A stretch of DNA of 64,000 nt from Xanthomonas sp. 10-10 (GTDB taxonomy: Bacteria > Pseudomonadota > Gammaproteobacteria > Xanthomonadales > Xanthomonadaceae). The stretch covers positions 3,224,001-3,288,000 of the forward strand of contig NZ_CP144460.1 in the NCBI RefSeq assembly GCF_040182365.1. The letters are read 5' to 3'. A model generated the notes under the pieces. That model was not told the DNA's origin, did no database searches, and worked only from the letters and a program-made list of their open reading frames with translations. Both the position numbers and the translations under genes were made by a program. Shown piece after piece: positions 17,840 through 27,600 of this stretch (positions are counted from its first letter, which is position 1; every line of letters starts with the position of its first letter).

Positions 17840-18031
17840 CAGCCGACAAAATTTCATGACGGCCGGCACGCTTTATTGCTGAATTATCTGCACAGGTGAT
17901 GTATCGAGATGCATAACCCATGCATGACATCCAGAAATATCGCTAATTGAATGACTTGTCGCGCCCGCTCGCTCTGCCTAGGTTTGGCCTGTCCGCGCTT
18001 GCGGGCATCCCCCGACCAAGGAGAGTCACTG

Positions 18032-19129
18032 GTGAAGAATGTTTTTCTCGCATCGTTTGCAGCAGGCACGCTTGCCGTCGTCGGCGTGCTCGGTTCGGCG
18101 CAGGCGCAGTCCGTGCGCGGGCCGGTTCCGTTGACCATCGAACTGGCGCCAGTGGCCGACCAGGCCGGGCGACATCAAGGCAAGATCGCGGTCACCGTCA
18201 CCAACAATGGCAGCCAGGTTGCCCGCGTTCCGACCTATCAGCTGCCGCTCAAGTCGCTGGACAATGGCATCCTGGACGTGAGTCGCGACGGCAAGCCGGT
18301 GGACTACACCGGGCGCCTGGTCAAGCGCGGCCTGCCCAAGGCCGCCGACTTCACCATTCTGCAGCCGGGCCAGAGCGTCAAGGGCGAGGTGGATCTGGCC
18401 GGTGCCTATGACCTGTCCACCAGCGGCAACTACACCATCCAGGTGCGCTCGTCGCTGCAATACGCGTCGCTGTCCGACGGCAGCCTGATGAAGGCGGCCA
18501 ACGGCCTGCCGGCAGTCGCCACCAGCACCCCGCTCACCGTCTGGCTGGACGGCGCACGGCGTGGCGTACAGCGCCAGCTCGCAATCGGCCCGACCGCCGT
18601 GGTCAACGGCATCAACTATCTCAACTGCAGCACCACGCGCACCAACCAGGCCGCCAGTGCCGTCACTGCCGCGCGCAACTACTCGCAGAACGCGCGCAAC
18701 TACCTCAACGCCGGCAGCACCGGCGCGCGCTACACCACCTGGTTCGGTGCGTACAACGCCTCGCGCTATAGCCGGGTCAGCTCGAACTTCGTCAACATCG
18801 ACAACGCGCTGGACCAGAACAACGGCCAGCTGACGATCAACTGCAGCTGCGAGGCGGATCTGGCCGATGCCTTCGCCTACGTCTATCCGAACCAGCCGTA
18901 CGAGATCCATGTCTGCAACGCGTTCTGGAGTGCGTCGACCACCGGCACCGATTCCAAGGCCGGCACGCTGGTGCACGAGACCAGCCACTTCACCGTGGTG
19001 GCCGGCACGCAGGACCGCGTCTATGGTCAGTCCGGCGCGCGTAGCCTGGCGATCAGCAACCCTGCCCAGGCGATCACCAACGCCGACAGCCACGAATACT
19101 TCGCCGAGAACACCCCGGCGCAGAACTGA
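18032..19129 (+). CDS. Secreted M35-family metalloendopeptidase (deuterolysin/peptidyl-Lys type)
   Basis: 365 aa from GTG 18032, preceded by AAGGAGAG. The signal peptide ends at about residue 26 (SAQAQ). Residues 30-175 form a beta-rich N-terminal region. The catalytic domain holds the aspzincin motifs HETSH (His315, Glu316, His319) and GTQDRVYG (Asp328 as third zinc ligand), with Cys residues likely in disulfides (Cys199, Cys271, Cys273, Cys295). Such proteins cleave at lysyl bonds and are secreted; in a plant-associated genus it may serve nutrition or virulence, which is inference. A terminator follows. Confidence 0.9.
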   Translation: MKNVFLASFAAGTLAVVGVLGSAQAQSVRGPVPLTIELAPVADQAGRHQGKIAVTVTNNGSQVARVPTYQLPLKSLDNGILDVSRDGKPVDYTGRLVKRGLPKAADFTILQPGQSVKGEVDLAGAYDLSTSGNYTIQVRSSLQYASLSDGSLMKAANGLPAVATSTPLTVWLDGARRGVQRQLAIGPTAVVNGINYLNCSTTRTNQAASAVTAARNYSQNARNYLNAGSTGARYTTWFGAYNASRYSRVSSNFVNIDNALDQNNGQLTINCSCEADLADAFAYVYPNQPYEIHVCNAFWSASTTGTDSKAGTLVHETSHFTVVAGTQDRVYGQSGARSLAISNPAQAITNADSHEYFAENTPAQN

Positions 19130-19151
19130 TCGCGTCATCGTCTGAAACGAC

Positions 19152-19182
19152 AAAGGCCCGGCAGCGATGCCGGGCCTTTTTC
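19152..19182 (+). terminator. Intrinsic terminator between the M35 peptidase and the DUF4870 gene
   Basis: AAAGGCCCGGC and GCCGGGCCTTT form an 11-bp stem with a 6-nt loop followed by T. The A run before it would let it work for the converging DUF4870 gene as well. Confidence 0.9.
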
Positions 19183-19198
19183 ATCGCACCGCGCCGGA

Positions 19199-19588
19199 TT
19201 ACTTGATCAGGCGCAGGGTGAACGGGTAGCGGTAATGCTCGCCATTGTTGGCCTTGACCGCGGCCAGGATGCAGAACACCAGGCTGCCGATCCATACCAG
19301 GGTCGGCAGGAAGAACAGCATGCCGAACGACACCATGGCTAGGATCACCGCCACGATCATGGCCAGGACCACCGTGATCTGGAAGTTCAATGCCTCCTTG
19401 GCCTGATCGGTGGCAAACGGCTTGGACGGGCTGGCGTCCTTGCTGATCAGCCAGATCACCAGCGCGCCGACGAAGTAGGTCAGGATGCCCAGCAGATGTG
19501 CGGCCAGCGCCAGGGTGCGCTCCTCCGACGGCGTGCTGGTGCCGACCGGCGGCGGTGGCGGCGCGGCATGTGTCTCGAATTCGCTCAT
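19199..19588 (-). CDS. DUF4870 domain-containing membrane protein
   Basis: 129 aa. A Pro-rich N-terminus precedes LAAHLLGILTYFVGALVIWLISKD, then FATDQAKEALNFQIT, and two further helices; this is the DUF4870 (Tic20-like fold) pattern. The role is unknown, probably a small inner-membrane protein. The ATG at 19588 (MSEFE) is chosen over an upstream start because of the family N-terminus. It converges with the M35 peptidase gene. Confidence 0.85.
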   Translation of the reverse strand: MSEFETHAAPPPPPVGTSTPSEERTLALAAHLLGILTYFVGALVIWLISKDASPSKPFATDQAKEALNFQITVVLAMIVAVILAMVSFGMLFFLPTLVWIGSLVFCILAAVKANNGEHYRYPFTLRLIK

Positions 19589-19924
19589 CTGTCTCCCCAA
19601 ACATGATTGTGGTGCGGCGGACTATAACAACGATTCAGCCAGCCACCAGTGCGCGAAGACATGGTCTGGTTTTGCTCACCTGGCAGGAGCGATATCACGC
19701 ACGCTGCGTGGAGGCGATGCCGCCAGCGATAGCGCTGCCGCATGGCGCAAGCGGCGCCGGGACAAGCCCCTTGTTGCTGCGCGCCGGGCAGGTCCACCCC
19801 GTGCGCCTTTGGCGGGGAATCGAGACAGCACACACGCAGGCCACCCGCAGGGCCAGCGCTGCGACAGGCCCCGGCCCGGCCCACCGACCATGCCCGTCAA
19901 ACATGGCCGGCCTCAGCCGTCCCC
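19589..19924. other. Intergenic region, nothing recognised
   Basis: 336 bp between the start of the DUF4870 gene and the 3' end of pmbA. It must hold the DUF4870 promoter; no repeat, terminator with a T run, or small gene is evident. Confidence 0.4.
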
Positions 19925-21292
19925 TCAACTATCGCCGGCCACGGTCATCCGGTTGACCAGCACAGAGCCGATCTTGACGTGCGAGCGTGGGTCGACATCG
20001 CTGCCCACCGCTTCGATGCCGGCAAACATGTCGCGCAGGTTGCCGGCGATGGTCAGGCCATCGACCGGATAGGCGATGACGCCGTTCTCGATCCAGAAGC
20101 CGCCGGCGCCGCGCGAATAATCGCCGGTCACCGGGTTGACGCCGTTGCCCATCAGCTCGGTGACCAACAGACCACGCGACATGCCGGCAATCATCGATGC
20201 CAGGTCGCCGGCATTGGCGATGACCTGCAGGTTGTGCACACCGCCGGCATTGGCGGTGGTCTGCAGGCCCAGCTTGCGTGCCGAGTAGCTGCCCAGCACA
20301 TAGCGCTGCAGCACGCCGTCGGTGATCAGGGCCGAGCGCCGTGTCGCCACGCCTTCGCCGTCGAAGGCGGCCGAGCGCAACCCGCGGCGCAGATGCGGCA
20401 GTTCTTCGATGTTGAACCAGTCCGGGAACAGCCTGGTGCCGACGCTGTCGAGCAGGAAGCTGGCGCGGCGATACAGCGCGCCACCGGAAACCGCACCGAG
20501 CAGATGGCCGACCAGCGAGCGCGCCACTTCCGGCGCGAACAGCACCGGCAGCTGGCCGGTGGGCAGCGAGCGAGGCGCCAGGCGCGCCAGGGTGCGCTCG
20601 GCGGCATGCCGACCGATCGCTTCCGGCGCTTCCAGGTCTTCGCGCGCCAGCGCGCTGCTGTACCAGCCATCGCGCTGCATGCCATCGCCCTGCCCGGCGA
20701 TCAGCGCGCAGCTGATCGAGTGGTGGGTGCCGCGCTCGCGTCCGATGAACCCGTGCGAATTGGCGTACACCGACAGGCTGAGCCCGGTGCTGGCCGAGGC
20801 GCCATCGGAATTGCTGATGCGTGCATCGGCATCCCTGCCGGCGGCCTCGCAGGCCAGCGCCAGGTCCACCGCGGTGTCGGCGTCCAGCGCCCACGGGTGC
20901 CAACTGTCCAGATCGGGGAAGTCATGCGCCATCAACTCCCGGTCGGCCAGGCCGGAGGCCGCATCGTCTTCGGTATAGCGCGCAATCGCGCAGGCCTGGG
21001 CCACGGTGGACTCCAGGCTGGCGTCCTGCAGGTCGGCGGTGCTGGCACTACCCTTGCGCTTGCCGAAGTACACCGTCACCGCGATGCCGCGGTCGCGGGT
21101 GGACTCGACCGTTTCCACATCGCCCAGGCGCACGTTGACGTCCAGGCCGCGCTCTTCGCTGCAACTCACTTCGGCCTGGGTGGCGCCGGCCGCGCGGGCG
21201 CGCTCGAGCAGGCGTTGCGAGATATCGGTCAGCGCATCCAGACGCTGCAGGCTGTCGTCGGTGACACGGGTTTCGGAGGAGAGTGCGTTCAA
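19925..21292 (-). CDS. pmbA: TldE/PmbA metalloprotease subunit
   Basis: 455 aa if the TTG at 21292 is used, close to E. coli PmbA (450 aa). Family blocks: GLDVNVRLGDVETVESTRDRG, KGSASTADL, RYTEDDAASGLADRE, and the C-terminal GNGVNPVTGDYSRGAGGFWIENG. TldE pairs with TldD to form a heterodimeric zinc protease that trims unfolded peptides, including microcin B17 and the CcdA antitoxin in E. coli; TldE itself lacks the metal site. In-frame ATGs farther upstream (to 21391) lie in a tandem repeat, so they are unlikely starts. The partner tldD lies 1 kb to the right. Confidence 0.9.
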   Translation of the reverse strand: MNALSSETRVTDDSLQRLDALTDISQRLLERARAAGATQAEVSCSEERGLDVNVRLGDVETVESTRDRGIAVTVYFGKRKGSASTADLQDASLESTVAQACAIARYTEDDAASGLADRELMAHDFPDLDSWHPWALDADTAVDLALACEAAGRDADARISNSDGASASTGLSLSVYANSHGFIGRERGTHHSISCALIAGQGDGMQRDGWYSSALAREDLEAPEAIGRHAAERTLARLAPRSLPTGQLPVLFAPEVARSLVGHLLGAVSGGALYRRASFLLDSVGTRLFPDWFNIEELPHLRRGLRSAAFDGEGVATRRSALITDGVLQRYVLGSYSARKLGLQTTANAGGVHNLQVIANAGDLASMIAGMSRGLLVTELMGNGVNPVTGDYSRGAGGFWIENGVIAYPVDGLTIAGNLRDMFAGIEAVGSDVDPRSHVKIGSVLVNRMTVAGDS

Positions 21293-21304
21293 TGCTTTAT
21301 CCTT

Positions 21305-21460
21305 TGGATGCGGATCCGTCCGCGAAAGCCCGGCCATCGTGGCCGGACTGTCTGAATTTGGATGCGGATCCTCCGCAGAAAGCTCGGCCATCCCTGGCCG
21401 CAGTGTCTGAATTTGGTGCGGAGTCTTCCGCCGGAGTCCGGCCGTTCACGGCCGGAAATT
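21305..21460. repeat. Three-copy 53-55 bp tandem repeat in the pmbA-darP intergenic region
   Basis: Copies start at about 21305, 21358 and 21413. Each reads TTTGGATGCGGAT...TCCGC, then CGGCCA...TGGCCG (an internal inverted repeat) and, in the first two, TGTCTGAA. The third copy is the most diverged. The array fills the divergent promoter region of pmbA and darP; on the minus strand it keeps an open frame into pmbA with repeated DPHP peptides. Confidence 0.75.
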
Positions 21461-21490
21461 TAACTAACCAAGTTTCGGGATGTAGTGGCG

Positions 21491-22072
21491 ATGCGCGGAC
21501 GCGATGAAGAGACCGGTGAATTTCGTGGCGCCAGCCGCAGCCAGCAACGGCGCGAGGCGCTGGAAATTTTCGACCTGGGCGAAAAGCTGGTGGCGCTCAC
21601 CCCGGCGCAGCTGGCCAAGCTGCCGGTGCCCGAGTCGTTGATCCCGCATATCGAAGAGAGCAAGCGCATCACCTCGCACATCGCGCACAAGCGGCAGCTG
21701 GCGTTTCTGGCCAAGCACATGCGCCGCGAGGACGATGAAACGCTGGCTGCCATCCGCGACGCGCTGGATGCCAACAGCGACACCGCGCGCCGTGAAGTGG
21801 CGGCGATCCATCGCGTCGAGCGCTGGCGCGAGCGCCTGCTCGCCGAAGGCGACGTCGCGCTGGCCGAGTTGCTGGAAGCCTACCCGGCCGCCGATCGCCA
21901 GCAACTGCGCCAGCTGGTGCGCAACGCGATCCACGAACGCGCCAAGAACAAACCGCCGCGCGCCTACCGCGAGCTGTTCCAGGTGCTGCGCGAGCTGTCT
22001 CAGGAGCCGGGATTGGGGAGTGGGGATTCGGGATTGGAAGAAGACGACCGGAATCTGGAAGACGACGAATAG
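21491..22072 (+). CDS. darP: Dual-action ribosomal maturation protein DarP (YjgA, DUF615)
   Basis: 193 aa. The DUF615 core is clear: [46 protein letters not shown] and a C-terminal [17 protein letters not shown]. DarP/YjgA binds late 50S precursors and promotes peptidyl-transferase centre maturation. ATG 21491 fits the family start; a GTG two codons earlier is possible. The last ~23 residues (acidic, after RELSQ) come partly from a GGGATTG/GGGATTC repeat tract, so this terminus is probably strain-variable. In E. coli the gene also neighbours pmbA, divergently. Confidence 0.93.
   Translation: MRGRDEETGEFRGASRSQQRREALEIFDLGEKLVALTPAQLAKLPVPESLIPHIEESKRITSHIAHKRQLAFLAKHMRREDDETLAAIRDALDANSDTARREVAAIHRVERWRERLLAEGDVALAELLEAYPAADRQQLRQLVRNAIHERAKNKPPRAYRELFQVLRELSQEPGLGSGDSGLEEDDRNLEDDE
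22009..22037. repeat. GGGATTC-type heptamer tract inside the darP 3' end
   Basis: GGGATTGGGGAGTGGGGATTCGGGATTGG lies in the darP coding sequence and encodes GLGSGDSGL. The same repeat family is found between genes at 22299, 28553, 28680, 39850 and 48600. It is listed in two halves here only as a motif description. Confidence 0.7.
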
Positions 22073-22298
22073 GGCCTGGCGGCCGCAATCGCGGAGCCGC
22101 TCAACGAGCGCCTCCGCCGCAGCCAAACTGGGCAGCATGCGTCCAACATCTGCAACCTGGGTAGGCGACACCTGCGCGCCGAGAACGCTGCGCGCCTCTC
22201 CTGCTGCGCTTCCCGATGCCCTGATCCCGATTCCCGGTATCAAGACCGACGCGGCGCAAGCCTCTGACACGCGATAGCCCGCTCCTGCCGTTGCGACT

Positions 22299-22324
22299 CC
22301 CCAATCCCGATTCCCGAATCCCCG
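22299..22324. repeat. GGGATTC-type heptamer tract 3' of tldD
   Basis: CCAATCCCGATTCCCGAATC sits 5 bp beyond the tldD stop on the minus strand. It is part of the dispersed family seen at six sites in this window. Confidence 0.7.
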
Positions 22325-22328
22325 CATC

Positions 22329-23774
22329 TCAGGCCTGCGTTCCGCCAACCGTGATGCCGTCGATGAGCAACGATGGCTGGCCCACGCCGACCGGCACGCT
22401 CTGCCCGTCCTTGCCGCACACACCCACGCCTTCGTCCAGCGCCAGGTCGTTGCCGATCATGCGCACCTTCTGCATGGTTTCCGGGCCGTTGCCGATCAGC
22501 GTGGCGCCCTTGACCGGCGCGGTGACCTTGCCGTCCTCGATCAGGTAGGCCTCGGTGGCCGAGAACACGTACTTGCCGCTGGTGATGTCGACCTGGCCGC
22601 CGCCGAAGTTCACTGCGTAAATGCCCATCTTGACCGAGCGGATCATCTCCTGCGGGTCGTGCTGGCCGGCGCGCATGTAGGTGTTGGTCATGCGCGGCAT
22701 GGTCAGGTGCGCGAACGACTCGCGCCGGCCGTTGCCGGTCGGTGCCACGCCCATCAGGCGCGCGTTGTGGCTGTCCTGCATGTAGCCCACCAGCACGCCG
22801 TCTTCGATCAGCGTGGTGCACTGCGTCGGCGTGCCTTCGTCGTCGATATTGAGCGAGCCGCGACGTCCGTCCAGGGTGCCGTCGTCGACGATGGTCACGC
22901 CCGGCGAAGCGACGCGTTCGCCCATGCGCCCGGCGTAGACGCTGGTGCCCTTGCGATTGAAGTCGCCTTCCAGCCCGTGGCCGACCGCTTCGTGCAGCAA
23001 TACGCCGGGCCAGCCCGGCCCGAGCACCACCGGCATCACGCCGGCCGGCGCGGGAATCGCCTCCAGGTTGACCAGCGCCTGACGCAGCGCTTCGCGGGCG
23101 AAGCCTTCCGGGCGGCCGTCGGCGAACAGTTCGGCATAGCCGTAACGGCCGCCGCCGCCGGAATAGCCGGATTCGCGCCGCCCACCCTGCTCGACGATCA
23201 CCTGCACGTTCAAGCGCACCAACGGGCGCACGTCGGCCGCCAGCACGCCATCGCTGCGCGCGATCAGCACCGTATCCACCCCGCCGGACAGGCTCACCAT
23301 CACCTGCTTGACGCGCGGGTCGGCGGCGCGCACGTACTGGTCGATACGGCGCAGCAACTCGACCTTGGTGGCGCTGTCCATATCGTCGATCGGGTCGGTG
23401 GCCGGATACAGCGCGCGGCCGTTCCCGCGCACCAGCGCGCGGCTGGATTGCGCGCCGCCGTCGCGCGAGATCGCACGCGCCGACTGCGCCGCTTCCAGCA
23501 AGGTGTCGCGCTGGATGTCGTCGGAATACGCAAAGCCGGTCTTCTCGCCGGCGATCGCACGCACGCCCACGCCTTGCTCGATGGAATGCGCACCGTCCTT
23601 GACGATGCCGTCTTCCACGCTCCAGCTCTCGCGTCGCGAATGCTGGAAATACAGATCGCCGAAGTCGATGCCGGGGCCCAGCAGGGCGCCGAAGGTGCGG
23701 TCCAGATGGCCGGCATCCAGGCCGGAGGGGAGCAGCAGCCGGGTTTCGGCCAGAGTGAGAGCGTTATCGGTCAT
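22329..23774 (-). CDS. tldD: TldD metalloprotease catalytic subunit
   Basis: 481 aa, same length as E. coli TldD. The metal-binding helix HEAVGH (in [14 protein letters not shown]) and the [15 protein letters not shown] and [11 protein letters not shown] blocks identify it. With TldE it forms a cylindrical zinc protease that removes leader peptides and degrades small unfolded proteins in the cytoplasm. It lies directly downstream of the maf-rng-yhdP string, as in E. coli, except that one plus-strand gene intervenes. It converges with darP. Confidence 0.95.
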   Translation of the reverse strand: MTDNALTLAETRLLLPSGLDAGHLDRTFGALLGPGIDFGDLYFQHSRRESWSVEDGIVKDGAHSIEQGVGVRAIAGEKTGFAYSDDIQRDTLLEAAQSARAISRDGGAQSSRALVRGNGRALYPATDPIDDMDSATKVELLRRIDQYVRAADPRVKQVMVSLSGGVDTVLIARSDGVLAADVRPLVRLNVQVIVEQGGRRESGYSGGGGRYGYAELFADGRPEGFAREALRQALVNLEAIPAPAGVMPVVLGPGWPGVLLHEAVGHGLEGDFNRKGTSVYAGRMGERVASPGVTIVDDGTLDGRRGSLNIDDEGTPTQCTTLIEDGVLVGYMQDSHNARLMGVAPTGNGRRESFAHLTMPRMTNTYMRAGQHDPQEMIRSVKMGIYAVNFGGGQVDITSGKYVFSATEAYLIEDGKVTAPVKGATLIGNGPETMQKVRMIGNDLALDEGVGVCGKDGQSVPVGVGQPSLLIDGITVGGTQA

Positions 23775-23873
23775 GCGGTCAGGATGGGGCCCGCGCGCCG
23801 GGGAGACAAGTCGTCCGGCTGAACATGGGCGCGGCTATCATCGCCGGCTCGCTCTTCCAATCACTGCCTGCGC

Positions 23874-24629
23874 ATGAAGCTCATCGCCCACGTTCTGGAT
23901 GGCCACACGCTGGACATCCGCCCTGCCCCGCATGCGCGCGACTGGATGGACGCCACCGATCAACGCTATGCATACCGCTGCCTGCCACTGGCGATCGCGA
24001 ACGCGCATGGCTGGGAGCTGCTGTGCCAGTCCGGTTTCGAGGCCAGTTGGGATGGGCGCGATGGGCTGGATGCACTCCGGATCGTTGCCGATGAAGGCAG
24101 CGTGGCGCCGGCGATCAGCCACTTCGGCTACGGCGTGCTGACCTTTCATGTGCCCTGCCTGTTTCGCACCGACGCAGGCGTCGACCTGTTCGTCACCGGC
24201 CCGTTGAACCGGCCCAAGGACGGCATCGGCGCGTTGAGCGGCCTGGTGGAAACCGACTGGAGCCCATACACCTTCACCATGAACTGGCGCTTCACCCGAC
24301 CTGGCCAGGTGCGCTTCGACGCGGGCGAGCCGTTCTGCCATCTGTTCCCGCTGCAGCGGCAGCTGATCGAACAGGTGCAGCCGCGGTGGATGCCGCTCTC
24401 CGAGGCGCCGGAACTGGCGCAGCAGCACGCCGACTGGACCCGCAGCCGCACGCGCTTTCTGGATGAGCTGCCGGATACGCAATCGGCCGCGGCGCGCGAG
24501 AAATGGCAGCGGGGGTATTTCCGCGGCGTGGCCGGACCGGAGCAGACGGTGGTACCGGGCCATCGCGCGCGGCTACGGCTGCCGATGTTCAGGCGTGCCG
24601 GCAGCGACGACGACGCTGCAGCCGACTGA
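23874..24629 (+). CDS. DUF6065-like protein of unknown function
   Basis: 251 aa with no signal peptide or membrane helix. The pattern FHVPCLFRTDAGVDLFVTGPLNRPKDGI, then SGLVETDWSPYTFTMNWRFTRPG and FDAGEPFCHLFPLQR resembles the DUF6065 family; I recall this from related proteins and could not check it. Function is unknown. It lies between tldD and yhdP on the opposite strand, converging with yhdP (5 bp between stops), so it interrupts a string conserved in other gammaproteobacteria. The ATG at 23874 is well placed. Confidence 0.6.
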   Translation: MKLIAHVLDGHTLDIRPAPHARDWMDATDQRYAYRCLPLAIANAHGWELLCQSGFEASWDGRDGLDALRIVADEGSVAPAISHFGYGVLTFHVPCLFRTDAGVDLFVTGPLNRPKDGIGALSGLVETDWSPYTFTMNWRFTRPGQVRFDAGEPFCHLFPLQRQLIEQVQPRWMPLSEAPELAQQHADWTRSRTRFLDELPDTQSAAAREKWQRGYFRGVAGPEQTVVPGHRARLRLPMFRRAGSDDDAAAD

Positions 24630-24634
24630 GTCCC

Positions 24635-27600
24635 TCAGCGCGGCGGCGCGGCGGGCTTGCCAGCTGGCACAGGTTTGCTCGGCGCACGCTCGCGCGCTTC
24701 GCGCTCGACCACGTCCACCTGCGGGTCCTTCCATGGCCCGGTGACGTGGTAGGTCTTGGCGCCGATCGCGCCCAGCGGCTTGCCGAGCACGGCGTTGGCG
24801 GCCGCGCCCACCGCCGCACCCACCGGCCCGCCGGCCACTGCACCGACCACGGTCAGCAGGTTGCCGGCCTTGGGGTTCACATCCACGGTCTGGTCGAAGG
24901 TCTGCGCGCGCAGATCGGTCTGGCCGCGGATGGCGATCTCGGCCGCGGGGCCTGCGATGCGGATGGCGTCGGTGCGCGCAAAACCGTCGCCGAAGCGCAC
25001 CTCCCCGTCCAGCGTGTTGAAGGCCAGGCCCTTGGAGAAGAAATCGCGGAAGTCGAACATCAGCCGGCGCGGCAACTGCGCCACGCTGAGCAGGCCCAGC
25101 ACGCGGCCGGCACCCGGATCCACTTCCAGCAGCTGGCCGTTGCGGACATCCACCTTCAGGTTGCCGTCCAGCGAGCCGAGCGCAAAGCCGGTCGGCGACC
25201 CCTGCCAGCCGGCGTTGAGTTCCAGTTGGCCTTCGCCGCCACGCAACTGGCCGCCCAGGGTGAGGTTCTGCAGCAGGTTGCCGAGGTTGCGGCTATCCAC
25301 ACGTGCCGACAGCCGCGTGCTGGCGGCATCGCCCTTGCCGCGCCAGGCGCCGGTCAGGCCGATGCTCTGGTCGTCCGAGCGCAGCTGCAGCTGATCCACC
25401 TGCATGCCGTCGGTGAGCCGGCTACTGCGCAGGATCGCCGCACCCAGGGTCATCTTGCCCACGCGCAGGTCGTCGATATCCAGCGCCAGCGGCGGGATCG
25501 AGACCGGGTCGAACTCGGCGACCGCGCGGCGTGCCGGTTCCGGCAGGGCACCGGCCAGCGGGTCGCCGGGCTCGGGGGCCGCAGGCTCGGGCGCATCGGC
25601 CACCGGCTGCCAGCGCACGGTGCTGAGCTTGCCCTGCACGATGCCGCCGTCGGCGTTGGGCACGGTGAGTTGGCCGGCCAGCGAGGGACCATCCAACGTG
25701 ACCGCCACCGCATCGCGGGTCGGGCGCAGCCGCAGCCGGGTCTGCGGAAACACGCCGCCGATCATCAGCAGCCTATCCGCCTGCACGTCCACCTGTTGCA
25801 GCGGTACAGCATCCTTCCTGGGCGTGGCCGGCTGACCCGGCAGCGGTGGCATGTCCGCATCGCTATCGCTGCTGCCGCGCGCCAGGCTGATCCAGTCGAT
25901 CGCGTCCAGCGAGGCGGTACGGCCGGTCACCACCAGTCCGTTGGCCGGCGGACGCTCGGTCACCGTGTCGGTGCCCATCACCACGCGCACGCCGGTCTGG
26001 TCGCCATGGCTGCTGGCCTTGAGCGCCACCAGCTTGCCGAAGGCCACATCGATATCGCCATCGCCGACCGGCAGGGCCAGCTTGACCTGCGTGTCCAGCG
26101 GTTGGGAGGCGGCCTTGTCCAGCGGCGCGGGCAGGTCCAGCGTGGTGCCCACCAGCTCCGAGCGCAGCGTCAGCAGCGCCTGCGCATCGGCCTGCCCCGG
26201 CGTCGGCAGCGGCACATCCACGCCCACCTGCCATGGCGCGCTGCCATGCACGTAGGGGCGCAGCCACTCCATCTGCGGGGCGCGGTCGAACAATTCCTTG
26301 ACATCCACGGTGGCGCCAAAGCGCGCCTCGAAGGCCTGCCTGGGGTCCTGCACAAAGCCACCGGCACGCAGCGCCAACTCGCCGGTGCGGCCCTGGTGCT
26401 GCACGCTCAGATGCTCGGCCGCAAATCCGCTGTCGCGATACTCGGCCTGCCCGCTGACCTGGTCGAAGGCCAGATTCCAGCGCGCGTCGGCCAACTTTGC
26501 GCCCTGCAACGCCACCGTGCCCTGCAGATGGCCACCCACGCCGTTGGTGCGCAACGGGCGCAGCAAATCGAAGCGCACCGTCGCCGGGCCGGACACGCTG
26601 AGGTTGCGCAAGGTATCGCCATAACGTTGCTCCAGCGGGCTCTTGCGCAACATGCCCAGCAGTTGCGCCGCATCGGCCTGGGTGGAAGCGCGCACATACA
26701 GCTCGGAGGTCTTGAAGCTGGGAATGCCGGCGTCCAGCTGCGCGATCGGGGTGCCGGCCAGATCGCCGCTGCCCTGCAACGAAAATCCATTGCCGACGAA
26801 GCGCAGATCGGCCTGCACCTGGTCCATCGCCGGCCAGTCCGGACTGAAGCGAATCGTGCCCTCGCGGATCTGCCCGAACGCCTCGAAGCGCCCGTCGTTG
26901 TCGTCGAACGGCCACTGGTCCAGATCGCCGCTGACCAGGCCGGTGCCACCGGTGACCACGCCGCCGGCCACGGCCATGTCCAGCCAGTCGATGGCCGCCT
27001 TGCTCATCTTGGAGCGGATCCAGAACTTGCGCGCCACCGGCAACGCTACATCGTCCAGTTGCGCGGCCAGTTGCATGCGCGGACGGCTGCCATCGTTCTG
27101 GAACCACAGCCCGCCGCGCACGTTGGCGCCGTAGTCCCTGGCCTGCACGCGCAGGGCCGGGGTGGCGACCTGCCAGCCCGCACCTTCGCGCCAGCCGACG
27201 ATCTTGCCGGCCAGTTGAATCTCATGCACCACGCCAAAGCCGGTGGGCCAGTCGAAGCGCACCGTGGCGTCCGGCGCGGTTTCCAGCTCGCCGCCCTGTG
27301 CGTCGCCGTCGATGCGGCCGCGCAAACCGCTGATTCCGGGCGAATTGCCCACCGGCAGGAAACCGAGTTCTTCGATCTGCCCCTGCGCACGCACGGCGCC
27401 CCCCTGCTCGCCGGCGATCTGAAGATCGGCCACACGCAGCTGCGGTTTGGACAGGGTCAACCAGCGGCGCAGCGCAGGCGACAGTTGATCGCTCAATGCG
27501 GCAGCGGCAATCAGGCCGGAGACTTCGCCCTGCCTGGCAACCACCGCATAGTGCCGCCCGCCGGCGATGCTCAGCCCGTCCAGATGCTGCAGCGCGGCCG

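Noticed and set aside
19925..23774. RiPP or microcin cluster around tldD/pmbA
   Set aside because: No precursor peptide or modification enzyme (YcaO, dehydratase, radical SAM) is present; both genes are core in this lineage.
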